DNA from: Plicaturopsis crispa FD-325 SS-3
Taxonomy: Eukaryota; Basidiomycota; Agaricomycetes; Amylocorticiales; Amylocorticiaceae
Length of the DNA: 64,000 bases
Direction of reading: 5' to 3'
Assembly (NCBI GenBank): GCA_000827205.1
Contig: KN832566.1
Coordinates: 514,543 to 578,542, forward strand
The first letter of the stretch is position 1. Each line of letters begins with the position of its first letter. A program made the position numbers and the translations under genes. The notes below the pieces were generated by a model. The model saw nothing but the letters and a program-made list of their open reading frames with translations. It was not told where the DNA came from and did no database searches. Positions 56,081-64,000 of the stretch are shown here, piece by piece.

Positions 56081-56336
56081 TTTAGATTACTATACGTAGT
56101 CCGCATCTTAGCCCACTGCTGGCTTGCGCGCACCGAATTCATCATCATCTGAGGACGAGCGCGGCGGAGAAGAAGCGAAGAGACGAGGTGTGCATAAGTG
56201 GATTGAAGACACGTGCTTAGCATGTGCACGAGTACGCGACGCGTCTCCTTGAAATTCTGGATTCATCGATACGCTGTGGTCATTCTAATGTCCATAAACT
56301 TATACTATATACGATCCTAGACCTGTCCCTACGCAA
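56081..56336. other. Short spacer
   Basis: On the minus strand the words SSSDDDEFGARKPAVG before a TAG (about 56110-56160) look like a possible C-terminal exon of the next gene, but no consistent splice path was found. Confidence 0.35.
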
Positions 56337-57599
56337 TCACCAGCACGACACCCCCACCTCCGCCTGTCCCCCGCCTACGGGTATCTCTAGCGGACTGCTC
56401 GCACGCGCCAAATCCTCGTCGTCACACGCTGAGTCCTCGTCGACGTCGTGCTGGGCCAGCGGCGAGCCTTGTGCTAGCGACGCGCCCTCAACGTGGAGTG
56501 TCCCCGGTGAGCCAAGAAGGTCGTAGCGCGGTCCCGCTCCCGGGCTGTAGCCTAGCCTCGAGCCACCCGGGCTCAAGCGCGTCCACGCCACGCCCTGTGT
56601 CAGCACCACGACCACCCGCTCTGGCACTGGTACATCCACGTCCACAGCACTCGGATCGAGCGTATCCTTCCGCACGGGCGTGCGCAGGTTCAGCCGGATC
56701 GCGACGTCCGCGAGTGCGCGCGGGGAGCGGTCCGTGCCGTCGTCCTCGTCGTCCTTGTCGTTGTGGCCGTCGTCTTCCGTGTCGCCGTCCGTCTTGCTGT
56801 CTCTCTTGCGCTCTCCCGCGTTCGTGCTGTCGTGTTCGTGCACAGAGTGTGTTTCGTGCTCGTCCACGTCCACGTCCGCGGGAACGTCCGCCTTGAGCAA
56901 AAGACACGCCTCGGGCAGATCCTCCGCGCACCCGAGCCCCGCTGGCGACGCGGTCAGGCAGTCCGCGATCTTCGCGCGTGCGGGGTGTAGCAGGCCGTCA
57001 CCATTACCGTGCGACAAGCCGTCTTGGCCGTGCATCACGTCACTCGCAGAGAAACTGTCGTAGCTGGGCGTCACGTTGTCCTCGCCGGAACTCACGTCGT
57101 TGTGGAGGTCCGTGCTCGCTGCAGGAGGCGCGAGGTCGATGCTCGCAGAGGGCAGCGGGCTCGTGCGCACCGCGGGCGCTGGCGGCGGTGCGCACAGGCC
57201 TGCGTCTGCGCTGTCGAGCGTCCATAAGGCTGGTACGTCAGCAGGGGCTTGAGGCAGGGCGGTGTCGGGGTGAGCTTGGGCGATGGTTTCAGCGTCGGTA
57301 TTTGGGGTGGTCTGAGCCTGGGTCCGCGGGTTGGTGTCGGTGTGCTCCTCGCGGGGCACGTTGAGGGCCGGCGCGGTCAGTTTGAGATGCGGGATAGTTG
57401 CAGTGGCTTCCGGTTCGGGCTTAGTTGCTTCGAGTTGTGGCGTCGTTGCCTCGTCTTGCTGCTTAGTTGCTTCGAGGTGCGGGATAGTCGCTTCCAGTTC
57501 CGCCTCATTCTCTCCGACTTGCGGCAGAGTCTCTTCCAGTCCTGGGGTAGTCGCTGCGCGAGTCGGCAGCGCCTGCTCGCGCACCGTCCCCCTCCGCAT
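56337..57599 (-). CDS. Hypothetical acidic, disordered protein, 420 residues
   Basis: Long uninterrupted minus-strand frame starting MRRGTVREQALPTRAATTPG. The N-terminal part has imprecise repeats around EAT(x)PxLEAT (LEATIPHLEATKQQDEATTP; QLEATKPEPEATATIPHLKL). The middle is rich in Ala/Pro/Asp with an acidic stretch (KTDGDTEDDGHNDKDDEDDG). Near the C-terminus SPRALADVAIRLNLRTPV and VAWTRLSPGGSRLGYSPG look more conserved. No domain recognised, no signal peptide or membrane helix. The region is GC-rich, which lengthens chance frames, but the repeat and composition look coding. It may have further exons on either side. Confidence 0.5.
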   Translation of the reverse strand: MRRGTVREQALPTRAATTPGLEETLPQVGENEAELEATIPHLEATKQQDEATTPQLEATKPEPEATATIPHLKLTAPALNVPREEHTDTNPRTQAQTTPNTDAETIAQAHPDTALPQAPADVPALWTLDSADAGLCAPPPAPAVRTSPLPSASIDLAPPAASTDLHNDVSSGEDNVTPSYDSFSASDVMHGQDGLSHGNGDGLLHPARAKIADCLTASPAGLGCAEDLPEACLLLKADVPADVDVDEHETHSVHEHDSTNAGERKRDSKTDGDTEDDGHNDKDDEDDGTDRSPRALADVAIRLNLRTPVRKDTLDPSAVDVDVPVPERVVVVLTQGVAWTRLSPGGSRLGYSPGAGPRYDLLGSPGTLHVEGASLAQGSPLAQHDVDEDSACDDEDLARASSPLEIPVGGGQAEVGVSCW

Positions 57600-58696
57600 C
57601 GGCGCCCGTCGTCCGCGCGGCGGCGGCGGGCGCGGGAAACCTGTCGTCGTGCGTCATTATCAGCTACATTCGTAACGTCGTAGGGTAGGCGGTGTGCGTA
57701 CCTGAGGATATCATTGAAGTTCGGGTAAGGCGCGTGTGTGGTCGGGTGGGATTAGTAAAAATGGGAGTGAGTGGGGTGTGGGGTACAGGGAGAGCTCTTT
57801 TATACATGTAGACAACTTACTTACTTCTATAAGGCCGTGCAAGGAAGAAGGGGAGGGGAAGGAGACAAAAGCGGGCGGCGTCTCGACATCGTAACTTCCG
57901 AGGGAACGCCGTGACTTTGAGGAGAACGCTGCGAAGTCCACTCCGCGACTTCGGAGGCCAAGGACAATGGAGCGGATATAAGGAGGGGGTGCATGTTAGT
58001 ACAAGGCGGGTAATGGAAGTAGGCACTTGCCCAGGCTGTGCGAGGAAGGGTAACTATGCAGTGTTGTGGGGGTCCGAGGGAGCCTAGTGTTGTTGGGATG
58101 CAAGAGGGCGGTCTTTTGGAAACTTGAGGCAGGCTGCAGACGATAGAAGACACAAAAGCTAAGCAGCAGTGGGCCACGGCGATAGTTGATCCAGCGGGTG
58201 CCGCGACCAAAAGATTCAGCGTACGACGACAAAAGGCCCAGCACCCTTCGCAGACCCTCCTGCAAGCACGAGATCGAGGACCACGCACGAGTACACGATG
58301 ATGAAGGCAACCAGGTCCAGACAGAACAGGCCCTGGTGTATTAGTCGCCGCGCAGCAAGTGCTGGAGTTGCCGTGAAGCAGGTGCTGCAGTCGCCGTGAA
58401 GCAGCTGCTGGAGTCGCCGCGAAATGGGTGTCGGACTGTCGCCAAAGAACCGAAATTGCGCTCTGGTGCAGCGAGCGACGGTTCACAGGTATGCAGCACC
58501 CTCCGTAAGTAGTGAGAATCGCGGGTCCAGGACTCGGAAGCCAGCAACGTCCATGGCCAGGGTACAACGTCGAGCAATGACAACGACAACAGCAGCAAGC
58601 GTGACGCTGACGACCGCGTAGCGTCACACCCTCCCGTCCGCGTCACACACAACCGGTTCACCGTATGTGGACCACTCATTTATTTTCCATGGCCAA
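57600..58696. other. Spacer with 23-base tandem repeat
   Basis: No gene called. The minus-strand frame 57827-58627 is Cys/Ser/Pro-biased without domains and is judged chance. A 23-base repeat lies at 58361-58429. Confidence 0.4.
58361..58429. repeat. Tandem repeat, 23 bases x 3
   Basis: Units start at 58361, 58384 and 58407, each like GTGCTGGAGTTGCCGTGAAG, with three to five differences between units; a partial unit precedes them. Confidence 0.8.
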
Positions 58697-58698
58697 TA

Positions 58699-59402
58699 GG
58701 GTTGTTCAAAGCTCACTTTTTGGCTACTTTTTGGCTACTTTTTGATCACTTTTTCAGTTCCACTTTTTGAAAAAGTAAGCAAGTAGGAGAACAAAAAGTA
58801 GAGCAAAAAGTAGACTGTTCGCAAAAAGGAGCCCTACCCCCTCCTTTTTGCGAAACAGCCACTTTTTGCTCTACTTTTTGCTCGCTGTTTGTCGCGGCCG
58901 GCATGTCTCAAATTCAAGCTCCGAGGGTAATGCCGCTATGTGCCGAAACCCACCGGTCACAAAGCAGACGCGACAGACCTGCCTTTCGTGTATGATTATG
59001 GCCTAATCTAGCTGTTTACAATATTCTTCTAGAGCGGGTAGCCAAGCCGTAGTCAAGAGAGTGAGTTAGGAGTTTTTTTCTGCATAGGCGCAGATGCAGT
59101 CACGTGCACGCGTTAGGTTAGTCGGGGCGCTGAAGCGCGCTGCTGAGTTTGGCGGACTTGGGGAGCGCGACGTGTTGCCGACAACTGCCGACTCTGAGGA
59201 CGGAATGCAAAAAGTGACTTTTTGCCTACTTTTTGCCCAAGTTGCGGGAGGGGGGTTTCAAACCTCTCCTTTTTGGCTCCTTTTTGGCTACTTTTTGGGT
59301 CCACTTTTTGACCACTTTTTGCCAAACGCCCGCCAAAATCGCAAAAAGTAGCTCAAACAGCAGATCAAAAAGTGAAATTGCAAGTCCAGCTTTGAACAAC
59401 CC
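58699..59402. mobile_element. MITE-like element, 704 bases, rich in CTTTTTG words
   Basis: The ends are inverted: GGGTTGTTCAAAGCT at 58699-58713 and AGCTTTGAACAACCC at 59388-59402, each abutting TA (58697-58698 and 59403-59404). Near both ends the words ACTTTTTG and CAAAAAGT repeat many times (TTTTTGGCTACTTTTTGG, CAAAAAGTAG). A palindrome around 58780-58890 pairs AAAAAGTAGAGC with GCTCTACTTTTTG. No protein-coding frame. TA target and short inverted ends fit a non-autonomous DNA transposon; superfamily not settled. Confidence 0.7.
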
Positions 59403-59440
59403 TAATATCGCACCGCTCGCTCCTACTCGCCGCGCGCTCG

Positions 59441-60241
59441 ATGACCTGCTCCATCTGCCTCGAGCCCTTCAAATCGCCCGTCTGCACTCCCTGCGGCCAC
59501 ATCTACTGCTCGGCATGCCTCGCCCAGTACATCCGCCAAGGCGCAGACGTCTTCCGTTCGTCGTACCCGACGTGCCGCGCCCCGTTTAGCATTATCACGC
59601 CGGACCTCGCGTATGTGCCAGAGAAGCTGCATGCGTTCATGCTGCCTGCTGTGCGCCGACTACACGTCGATGTTGGTGTTGCCCAGCAGGCGGAGCAGAG
59701 GGCGCAGGAGGCGGAACAGAAGGCGAAGGAGTCTGAGCAGAGGTGGCAGGAGGCTGAGCAGAGGGCGAAGGATGCTGAGCAGAGGACGAAGGAGGCTGAG
59801 AGGAAGGTGAAGGAGGCTGAGCAGAGGACGAGGGATGCTGAGCAGAAGCAAAAGGAGACAGAGCAGAAGCTCGAGGACGCGGAGGCGGCCGTGGAGCTAC
59901 TCGAGCTTGACAAGACACGTCTCGTCGACCACTGCGGTGTGCACAAAGCCGCGTTGCACGCACACGCTGAGGGCGAGAAGGCCGCGCGTAGTGAAGTCAA
60001 CGAGTTGAGGTCGAAGTACGATGCCATCCGGCAGCTGTATGATGCCATCGCAAAGCCGTACGACACCATCTGGAAGGAGCGCAATGCCCTCAAGAGGGAG
60101 CACGACGCCATTCAGAAGAAGCACCATGCCATACAGAAGAAGCACGATGCCATCCTGAAGAAGCACGATGCCATCCTGAAGGAGCACGATGCCCTCAAGA
60201 GGGAGCACGATGCCCTCAAAAAGGCGCACGACGCCTGCTAG
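59441..60241 (+). CDS. RING-finger/coiled-coil protein 2 (one zinc ligand changed)
   Basis: Copy 2 of the RING cluster, 266 residues. RING: MTCSICLEPFKSPVCTPCGH, IYCSACLAQYIRQGADVFRS, then SYPTCRAPFSI, where Tyr replaces the seventh zinc ligand (Cys in copy 3), so an active E3 is doubtful. TPDLAYVPEKLHAFMLPAVR follows directly: the intron of copies 1 and 3 is absent. Then about ten heptads of EAEQRAK type (residues 80-145), a break with LLELDKTRLVDHCGVHKAAL, and a second set of heptads of KKHDAIL type (residues 195-266). Both coils are encoded by near-perfect 21-base repeats. A possible last exon downstream encodes KKLSKKRARVSDGWDWD (stop at 60467) but needs an unseen donor before the in-frame TAG. 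Its start lies 38 bases after a MITE-like element. Confidence 0.78.
   Translation: MTCSICLEPFKSPVCTPCGHIYCSACLAQYIRQGADVFRSSYPTCRAPFSIITPDLAYVPEKLHAFMLPAVRRLHVDVGVAQQAEQRAQEAEQKAKESEQRWQEAEQRAKDAEQRTKEAERKVKEAEQRTRDAEQKQKETEQKLEDAEAAVELLELDKTRLVDHCGVHKAALHAHAEGEKAARSEVNELRSKYDAIRQLYDAIAKPYDTIWKERNALKREHDAIQKKHHAIQKKHDAILKKHDAILKEHDALKREHDALKKAHDAC
59690..60240. repeat. Two 21-base minisatellites encoding heptads
   Basis: About 59690-59880: ~9-10 units like GCTGAGCAGAGGGCGAAGGAG. About 60080-60240: ~7 units like AAGAAGCACGATGCCATCCTG. Each unit codes for one heptad of a coiled coil, so copy-number change lengthens the coil without a frame shift. Confidence 0.85.
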
Positions 60242-61296
60242 CAGCAAGGTTTCGTACGTACCCTCCCCTCCTTCTGCCATCCATCTATCCATCCCTACAT
60301 CCATCCGGACTGACCGCATTCCCCCCAGCCCAGCCCCTGTTGCTGCGCAGCAACTACCCTGGCGCTATCCGGGGCTGTGGGACAGACGAGGGTCCCCGCC
60401 GTCCCCAGAAGGGAAGAAGTTGTCGAAGAAGCGCGCGCGCGTGTCCGATGGCTGGGACTGGGACTAGGACAGTTGGGCGGGGTGCGGCTGCGGTGGAGGT
60501 GTGTCGTTGATGCGCAATATGCACCCGCTGTGTACGCGTTGGATGACGCATATGGGCTTGCTGGGAGCCTGTTGATACGTGCTTGGATTTCTTGGTATCA
60601 GTGCGCCGTGTTGGTGCGTGGGCGCAGCCATACACTATTGTACATTCTAGATAACAATAATATGATAGAGCACGTTGAAAAAAGAGACGGCTGGCGGAAT
60701 TCACGTATTTACTATCACGGTTGCCGTGCGCAATATATGTCGGAGTATTATGTCCACGCTACAAACGCCCATCATATAGCAGCAGCAGCAGCAGGCCTAC
60801 CCTAGGACACTCGAGAACGTCATTGATATTCTCACGGACCGTGCCCGCAGCTGCTTGTCATCAGGATTCGTGTCTTCCCCGCCACGTTCGCCCATAGACG
60901 ACGCGTCGCGTCTGAGAGCACATGCCAAGCACGTGAACCCCGTGTCTCCAATTTATCTCTGGATAAGTATCTGCTCCTTCTCGGACCACCCACCACCGCT
61001 GCGTGTAAACTACTACAGGAGTATTCAAGGTCATAAGTACAAGGATATCCGAACCTTCGAGGAATTGTATATCACCTGCTTCAAAGGAGCTTCTACCTTT
61101 ACATTTAATGAAACAAACACTAGGTCTACAGCTCAATTGTCTTGACTGCTGGCATGTAGCACACTCCTTGGTCAAGCTTGAGTGGATGTACCAGGAAATG
61201 CTCAGTAGACACATATGCATTCTGTGGCTCAAAACCCGTGGCTCAAACAAAATGCAAGACTTTGATGATGACCCCTATCTTTTCCCACACGAAAAT
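60242..61296. other. Spacer between RING-2 and U6 gene
   Basis: Contains the possible last exon of RING-2 (to 60467). The rest (60470-61290) shows no supported gene; a short CAGCAGCAGCAGCAG is near 60778. The last 100 bases are the presumed U6 promoter; no clear TATA box recognised. Confidence 0.4.
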
Positions 61297-61320
61297 GTCC
61301 CCTTCGGGGTGACATACGAA

Positions 61321-61351
<31 letters not shown>

Positions 61352-61417
61352 GGCCCCTGCACAAGGATGACACGCTTTCCCGGAGTGGTATCTCTACGGA
61401 GATCAATATTTATTTTT
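61297..61417 (+). ncRNA. U6 spliceosomal RNA
   Basis: Catalytic RNA of the spliceosome, transcribed by RNA polymerase III. The 5' stem-loop GTCCCCTTCGGGGTGAC opens the gene. The invariant core follows without change: ATTGGAACGATACAGAGAAG, containing the ACAGAGA box that pairs with 5' splice sites. Next come ATTAGCATGGCCCCTGCAC, with the AGC triad, and AAGGATGACACGC, the U4-pairing/ISL region. The 3' part differs from yeast and human but ends in T5, a polymerase III stop. No intron interrupts the core, unlike U6 genes of some other basidiomycetes. Exact 3' end uncertain by ~10 bases. Confidence 0.92.
61413..61417 (+). terminator. RNA polymerase III T5 terminator of U6
   Basis: TTTTT following ATATTTA just after the U6 body; a run of five T on the non-template strand is the standard polymerase III stop. 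Confidence 0.8.
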
Positions 61418-61886
61418 GTTGGTCCTCCTTGTGCAGAATAGCACGGTGTACTCTTGCATTTTGCATGCCGGCCGCACACGCGGACATTGGACACTGATGT
61501 TCACATCTCTGGAACCGGAGGCTTAGTCTTGAGGCCTAAACACAGTGGGCAATGAGGAGGACCCTGTCCTAACTTGTTTGATCAGTCACAGAGGGCTTGC
61601 AGGAAACACAACAACTCTAATTTAGGGTAAGCAAGCAAATAAATATCTCATTGAATGTAGATGTAATGGGTAATGGTGATAGCAAACACTGTTGCACTTG
61701 GATCCATAGAGCACTCCGTTCCTTTCATCCTCGAAGCTTCCAAGTTGTCCGGGAAGATTGCATGTAGCACAAAGTCGCGCGCGCGCGAGACCACACGTGA
61801 CAAGCACGTGATTTTTATCCATTCACTTGCATTCCAAATTCTATTGCGTCTCTTGCTCTCATCTTCCACGTACGGATCCTGCCGCG
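61418..61886. other. Spacer between U6 and RING-3
   Basis: No gene supported; presumed RING-3 promoter. A GCGCGCGCG run lies near 61777-61786. Confidence 0.4.
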
Positions 61887-63238
61887 ATGACCTGCTCCAT
61901 CTGCCTCGAACCCCTAAAATTGCCCGTCTCCGTTCCTTGTGGCCACATCCACTGCGAACAATGCCTCGCACAGTACATCCGCCAAGGCGCAGACGTCGTC
62001 CGTTCCTCTTGCCCCACTTGCCGCGCCCCGTTCAACATCAGTGCGTTTCCTTCCTTTCCATCCAGCCCGCGCTCTCCGAACTCCTAGCTAACTTTCGTAT
62101 TCTCGCACTTAGTGACGCCGGACCTCGCGTACGTACCGGAGAAGCTGCACGAGTTTATGTTACCGGCGGTGAGGAGGGTGTACGTTGATCCTACGCCTGT
62201 GCAGAAGCTGAGGGACGCAGAGAGGAGGCTCAAAAGGACGGAGTGTAAGCTGAAAGATACGCAAACACAACTGAAGGAGGCCCAGCACAAGCTGGAGGGG
62301 GCGGAACATCGACTGGAAGACGCGGAGACTCGCATCCACGTACTCCAGCACGAGAAGATGCTGCTCACAAAAGAGGCGGCAGCGTGCGCGCAACTGAAGG
62401 ACGCGCATGACGCCGCGCAGCGGGGACGCGCGAAGCTCGCGGGGATGTGCGATGTGATATCTGACGAGCACGACGAGACGAAGCGGCGCTACGTCGAGCT
62501 CGACGCAATGTACGCCGAGCTCGACGCGAGGTATGACGAGCTGAGCGCGCGGTATGCTGCCCTGGCGAAAGAGTGCGTGTTTCCCTGCCACTCTGCACGC
62601 TCTTCTGTTCTGACTTCGTTCAAATCCTCTCCCGCAGCCCCGCCTCGCTGAAACGCAAAGCCCACTCTGAGAGCGACGACGGCGAGAACGAGGATAATGG
62701 GCCCCAGACTACCCTCGATGTCTCCGCGATGCCGGTCCAGTCGACGTCTGGACCCCACTCGATGATTAACGCTTTCCTGCGCGCCGTGCAAGGTCACACC
62801 AGCCAGCCCGCACCTCCTACGCAAGGTACTGCACCCTCCTCTACACAGAGCACCGCACATTACCCGATGGTGGGCGCTTTCCTACGGGCGACGTTTGGTG
62901 CGCCGCCCGGGCCGTCGACGCAAGCTACGCAAGGCAGTGTGCCACCCTGCACGCAGAGCGCCGTACCATCCCCCACGCGAAGCGACGCACCATCCTCCAC
63001 GCAGACCGCCGCACCATCCCCCACGCCGAGCGCCGCACATCACCCGATGGCAGGCGCTTTCCTATGGGCGACGTTTGGCGCAACGCCACAGCCCGCGCCA
63101 GCCGCGTCCACGGAGCGCACGCAGGATGCATCAACGCAAGGCACGTCGCCGCAGCCTACTACCACTACTGCTACGCAGCCCAAACCGAAGCCCAAAGACC
63201 GGTTCACTACGTCGAGGAAGCGGATGCGTCTTTCGTAG
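61887..63238 (+). CDS. RING-finger/coiled-coil protein 3 (complete RING, repeat tail)
   Basis: Copy 3 of the cluster, with a canonical C3HC4 RING: MTCSICLEPLKLPVSVPCGH, IHCEQCLAQYIRQGADVVRS, SCPTCRAPFNI. An intron (about 62040-62111) leads to MTPDLAYVPEKLHEFMLPAV and RRVYVDPTPVQKLRDAERRL. A diverged coil follows (LKEAQHKLEGAEHRLEDAET; YVELDAMYAELDARYDELSA). A second intron ending ...CCCGCAG joins PASLKRKAHSESDDGENED, an acidic linker, to a Pro/Ser/Thr/Gln-rich tail. In this tail a motif recurs three times (SMINAFLRAVQG, PMVGAFLRATFGA, PMAGAFLWATFGA). It ends with basic KPKPKDRFTTSRKRMRLS, a likely nuclear signal. Probably an E3 ligase; substrate unknown. Best template for judging the altered knuckles of copies 1 and 2. 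Confidence 0.8.
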
Positions 63239-63570
63239 ACTCGTGGAGTGGTAGGGTGGATGTGGGCTCGTAGGGTGGTTGAAGACTCGTAGGGTGGGCC
63301 AGTGGGGAAGAGTACATAGGCGATTGTGTGTCTGATATTCTTATTCTTAAGATATACAAGTTGTATGACATATCCGTCCCGCGGTTAGCGTCAAGATCAA
63401 GTAGAGCGCAAAGCCCGTCTGCGATACAGGCCATACCACGCGCAGCATCCTCATGCACGCTACACGCATGACATGCACGTGAGCCACCACGCGCCCTCTC
63501 CTCCTTTGTATCGATAATCCTAATCCTTTGTGCATCTCCTGCTCCACTTACCGCTCACCCACCCACCACA
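63239..63570. other. Spacer between RING-3 and RING-4
   Basis: Three spaced copies of CTCGTAG/ACTCGTAGGGTGG-like words at 63238-63296, otherwise nothing recognised; presumed 3' UTR and promoter. Confidence 0.4.
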
Positions 63571-64000
63571 ATGACATGCTCCATCTGCCTCGACCCGCTC
63601 TCCACGCCTGTCTCCCTCCCCTGCGGCCACATCCACTGCGCCGCGTGTCTCGAGGAGTACATTACCGGCGGCGCAGAGCTCGCGCGTACCGGCGGCGCAG
63701 AGTACGGGCGTACCGGTGCAGAGTACGGGCGTACGTGCCCTACGTGCCGCGTGCCCTTCTTTCCGGACCCTCGTGCGCGCGTGGCCTTCTTGCCGGACCC
63801 TCCTGCGTCACGGTGCTCGCCGGAGCTCGCGTGGGTGCCGCACAGGCTGCGCGGGATCGTGCGGCGCGTGTATGTCGATGATGGGGGTGAGATTGCGGTG
63901 GAGGCGGCGGAGGCGCGTGTGCAGGCTGCGGAGCGGAGGGTTAAGGATGCGGAGGCGCGTTCGAGGGACGCCGAGGAAAGGGCAGAGGAGGCGGAACAGA
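63571..64000 (+). CDS. RING-finger/coiled-coil protein 4 (cut by right edge)
   Basis: Copy 4, incomplete at the window end. RING: MTCSICLDPLSTPVSLPCGH, IHCAACLEEYITGGAELART. A duplicated insertion (GGAEYGRT, GAEYGRT) then stretches the loop before CPTCRVPF. All eight ligands are present, but the loop between the second and third pairs is about ten residues longer than in copy 3. A second small duplication follows (FFPDPRARVAFLPDPPA). Then ELAWVPHRLRGIVRRVYVDD aligns with DLAYVPEKLHEFMLPAVRR of the others, and a heptad coil begins (VQAAERRVKDAEARSRDAEE). No intron at the position used by copies 1 and 3. The rest lies outside the window. Confidence 0.75.
   Translation, partial: MTCSICLDPLSTPVSLPCGHIHCAACLEEYITGGAELARTGGAEYGRTGAEYGRTCPTCRVPFFPDPRARVAFLPDPPASRCSPELAWVPHRLRGIVRRVYVDDGGEIAVEAAEARVQAAERRVKDAEARSRDAEERAEEAEQ

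Noticed and set aside
57827-58627. 266-codon minus-strand open frame
   Set aside because: Cys/Ser/Pro/His-biased, no domain, overlaps a 23-base tandem repeat; typical of GC-rich chance frames.
59503-60111. 202-codon antisense frame
   Set aside because: Mirror of the heptad repeats of RING-2 (Cys/Ser/Phe-rich from reversed GAG/AAG codons).

Overview
This window reads as nuclear DNA of a basidiomycete fungus, most likely a mushroom-forming agaricomycete. Genes are cut by many introns of about 50-65 bases. The families present are fungal housekeeping proteins (COX8, CRD1, VPS25, a pericentrin/Pcp1-type spindle-pole protein, dynamin-like GTPase, HIRIP3-like histone chaperone, U6 snRNA) mixed with families that expand in mushrooms (BTB/POZ proteins, DUF4470-MYND, DUF6589, GH35). 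All calls were made by reading translated exons and splice sites by eye; no database search was run.

Layout. 1-7.2 kb: the 5' part of a membrane-protein gene running off the left edge, a DAL5-type MFS permease with microexons, and COX8. 7.7-11.3 kb: a tandem pair of BTB/POZ genes on the minus strand, one with a frame shift caused by a 22-base repeat. 11.3-14.9 kb: gene-poor repeats (a ~330-base satellite, a hairpin with a TGAA tail, a foldback). 15-28.9 kb: dynamin-like GTPase, two more BTB genes, CRD1 and the large Pcp1-like gene. 28.9-36.8 kb: a transposon island holding a hAT-like non-autonomous element with intact 8-base target duplications and, next to it, a 6.65 kb element with terminal inverted repeats. 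The latter carries two convergent genes, a RecQ-type helicase and a DUF6589 protein. This is the best candidate for an undescribed system in the window.

38-54 kb: NmrA-like NAD(P)-binding protein, a fifth BTB gene, VPS25, GH35 beta-galactosidase, a DUF4470-MYND protein and the HIRIP3-like chaperone. 54.4-64 kb: a cluster of four RING-finger/coiled-coil paralogs with variable zinc ligands and 21-base heptad repeats. A 5'-truncated LINE, a 704-base MITE-like element, an unrecognised 420-residue acidic ORF and a U6 snRNA gene are interspersed among them.

The genes do not form a pathway. Neighbouring housekeeping genes are functionally unrelated, as is usual in fungi. What links parts of the window is local duplication (BTB pair, RING cluster), repeat-driven change in coding sequence, and DNA transposons inserted close to promoters.
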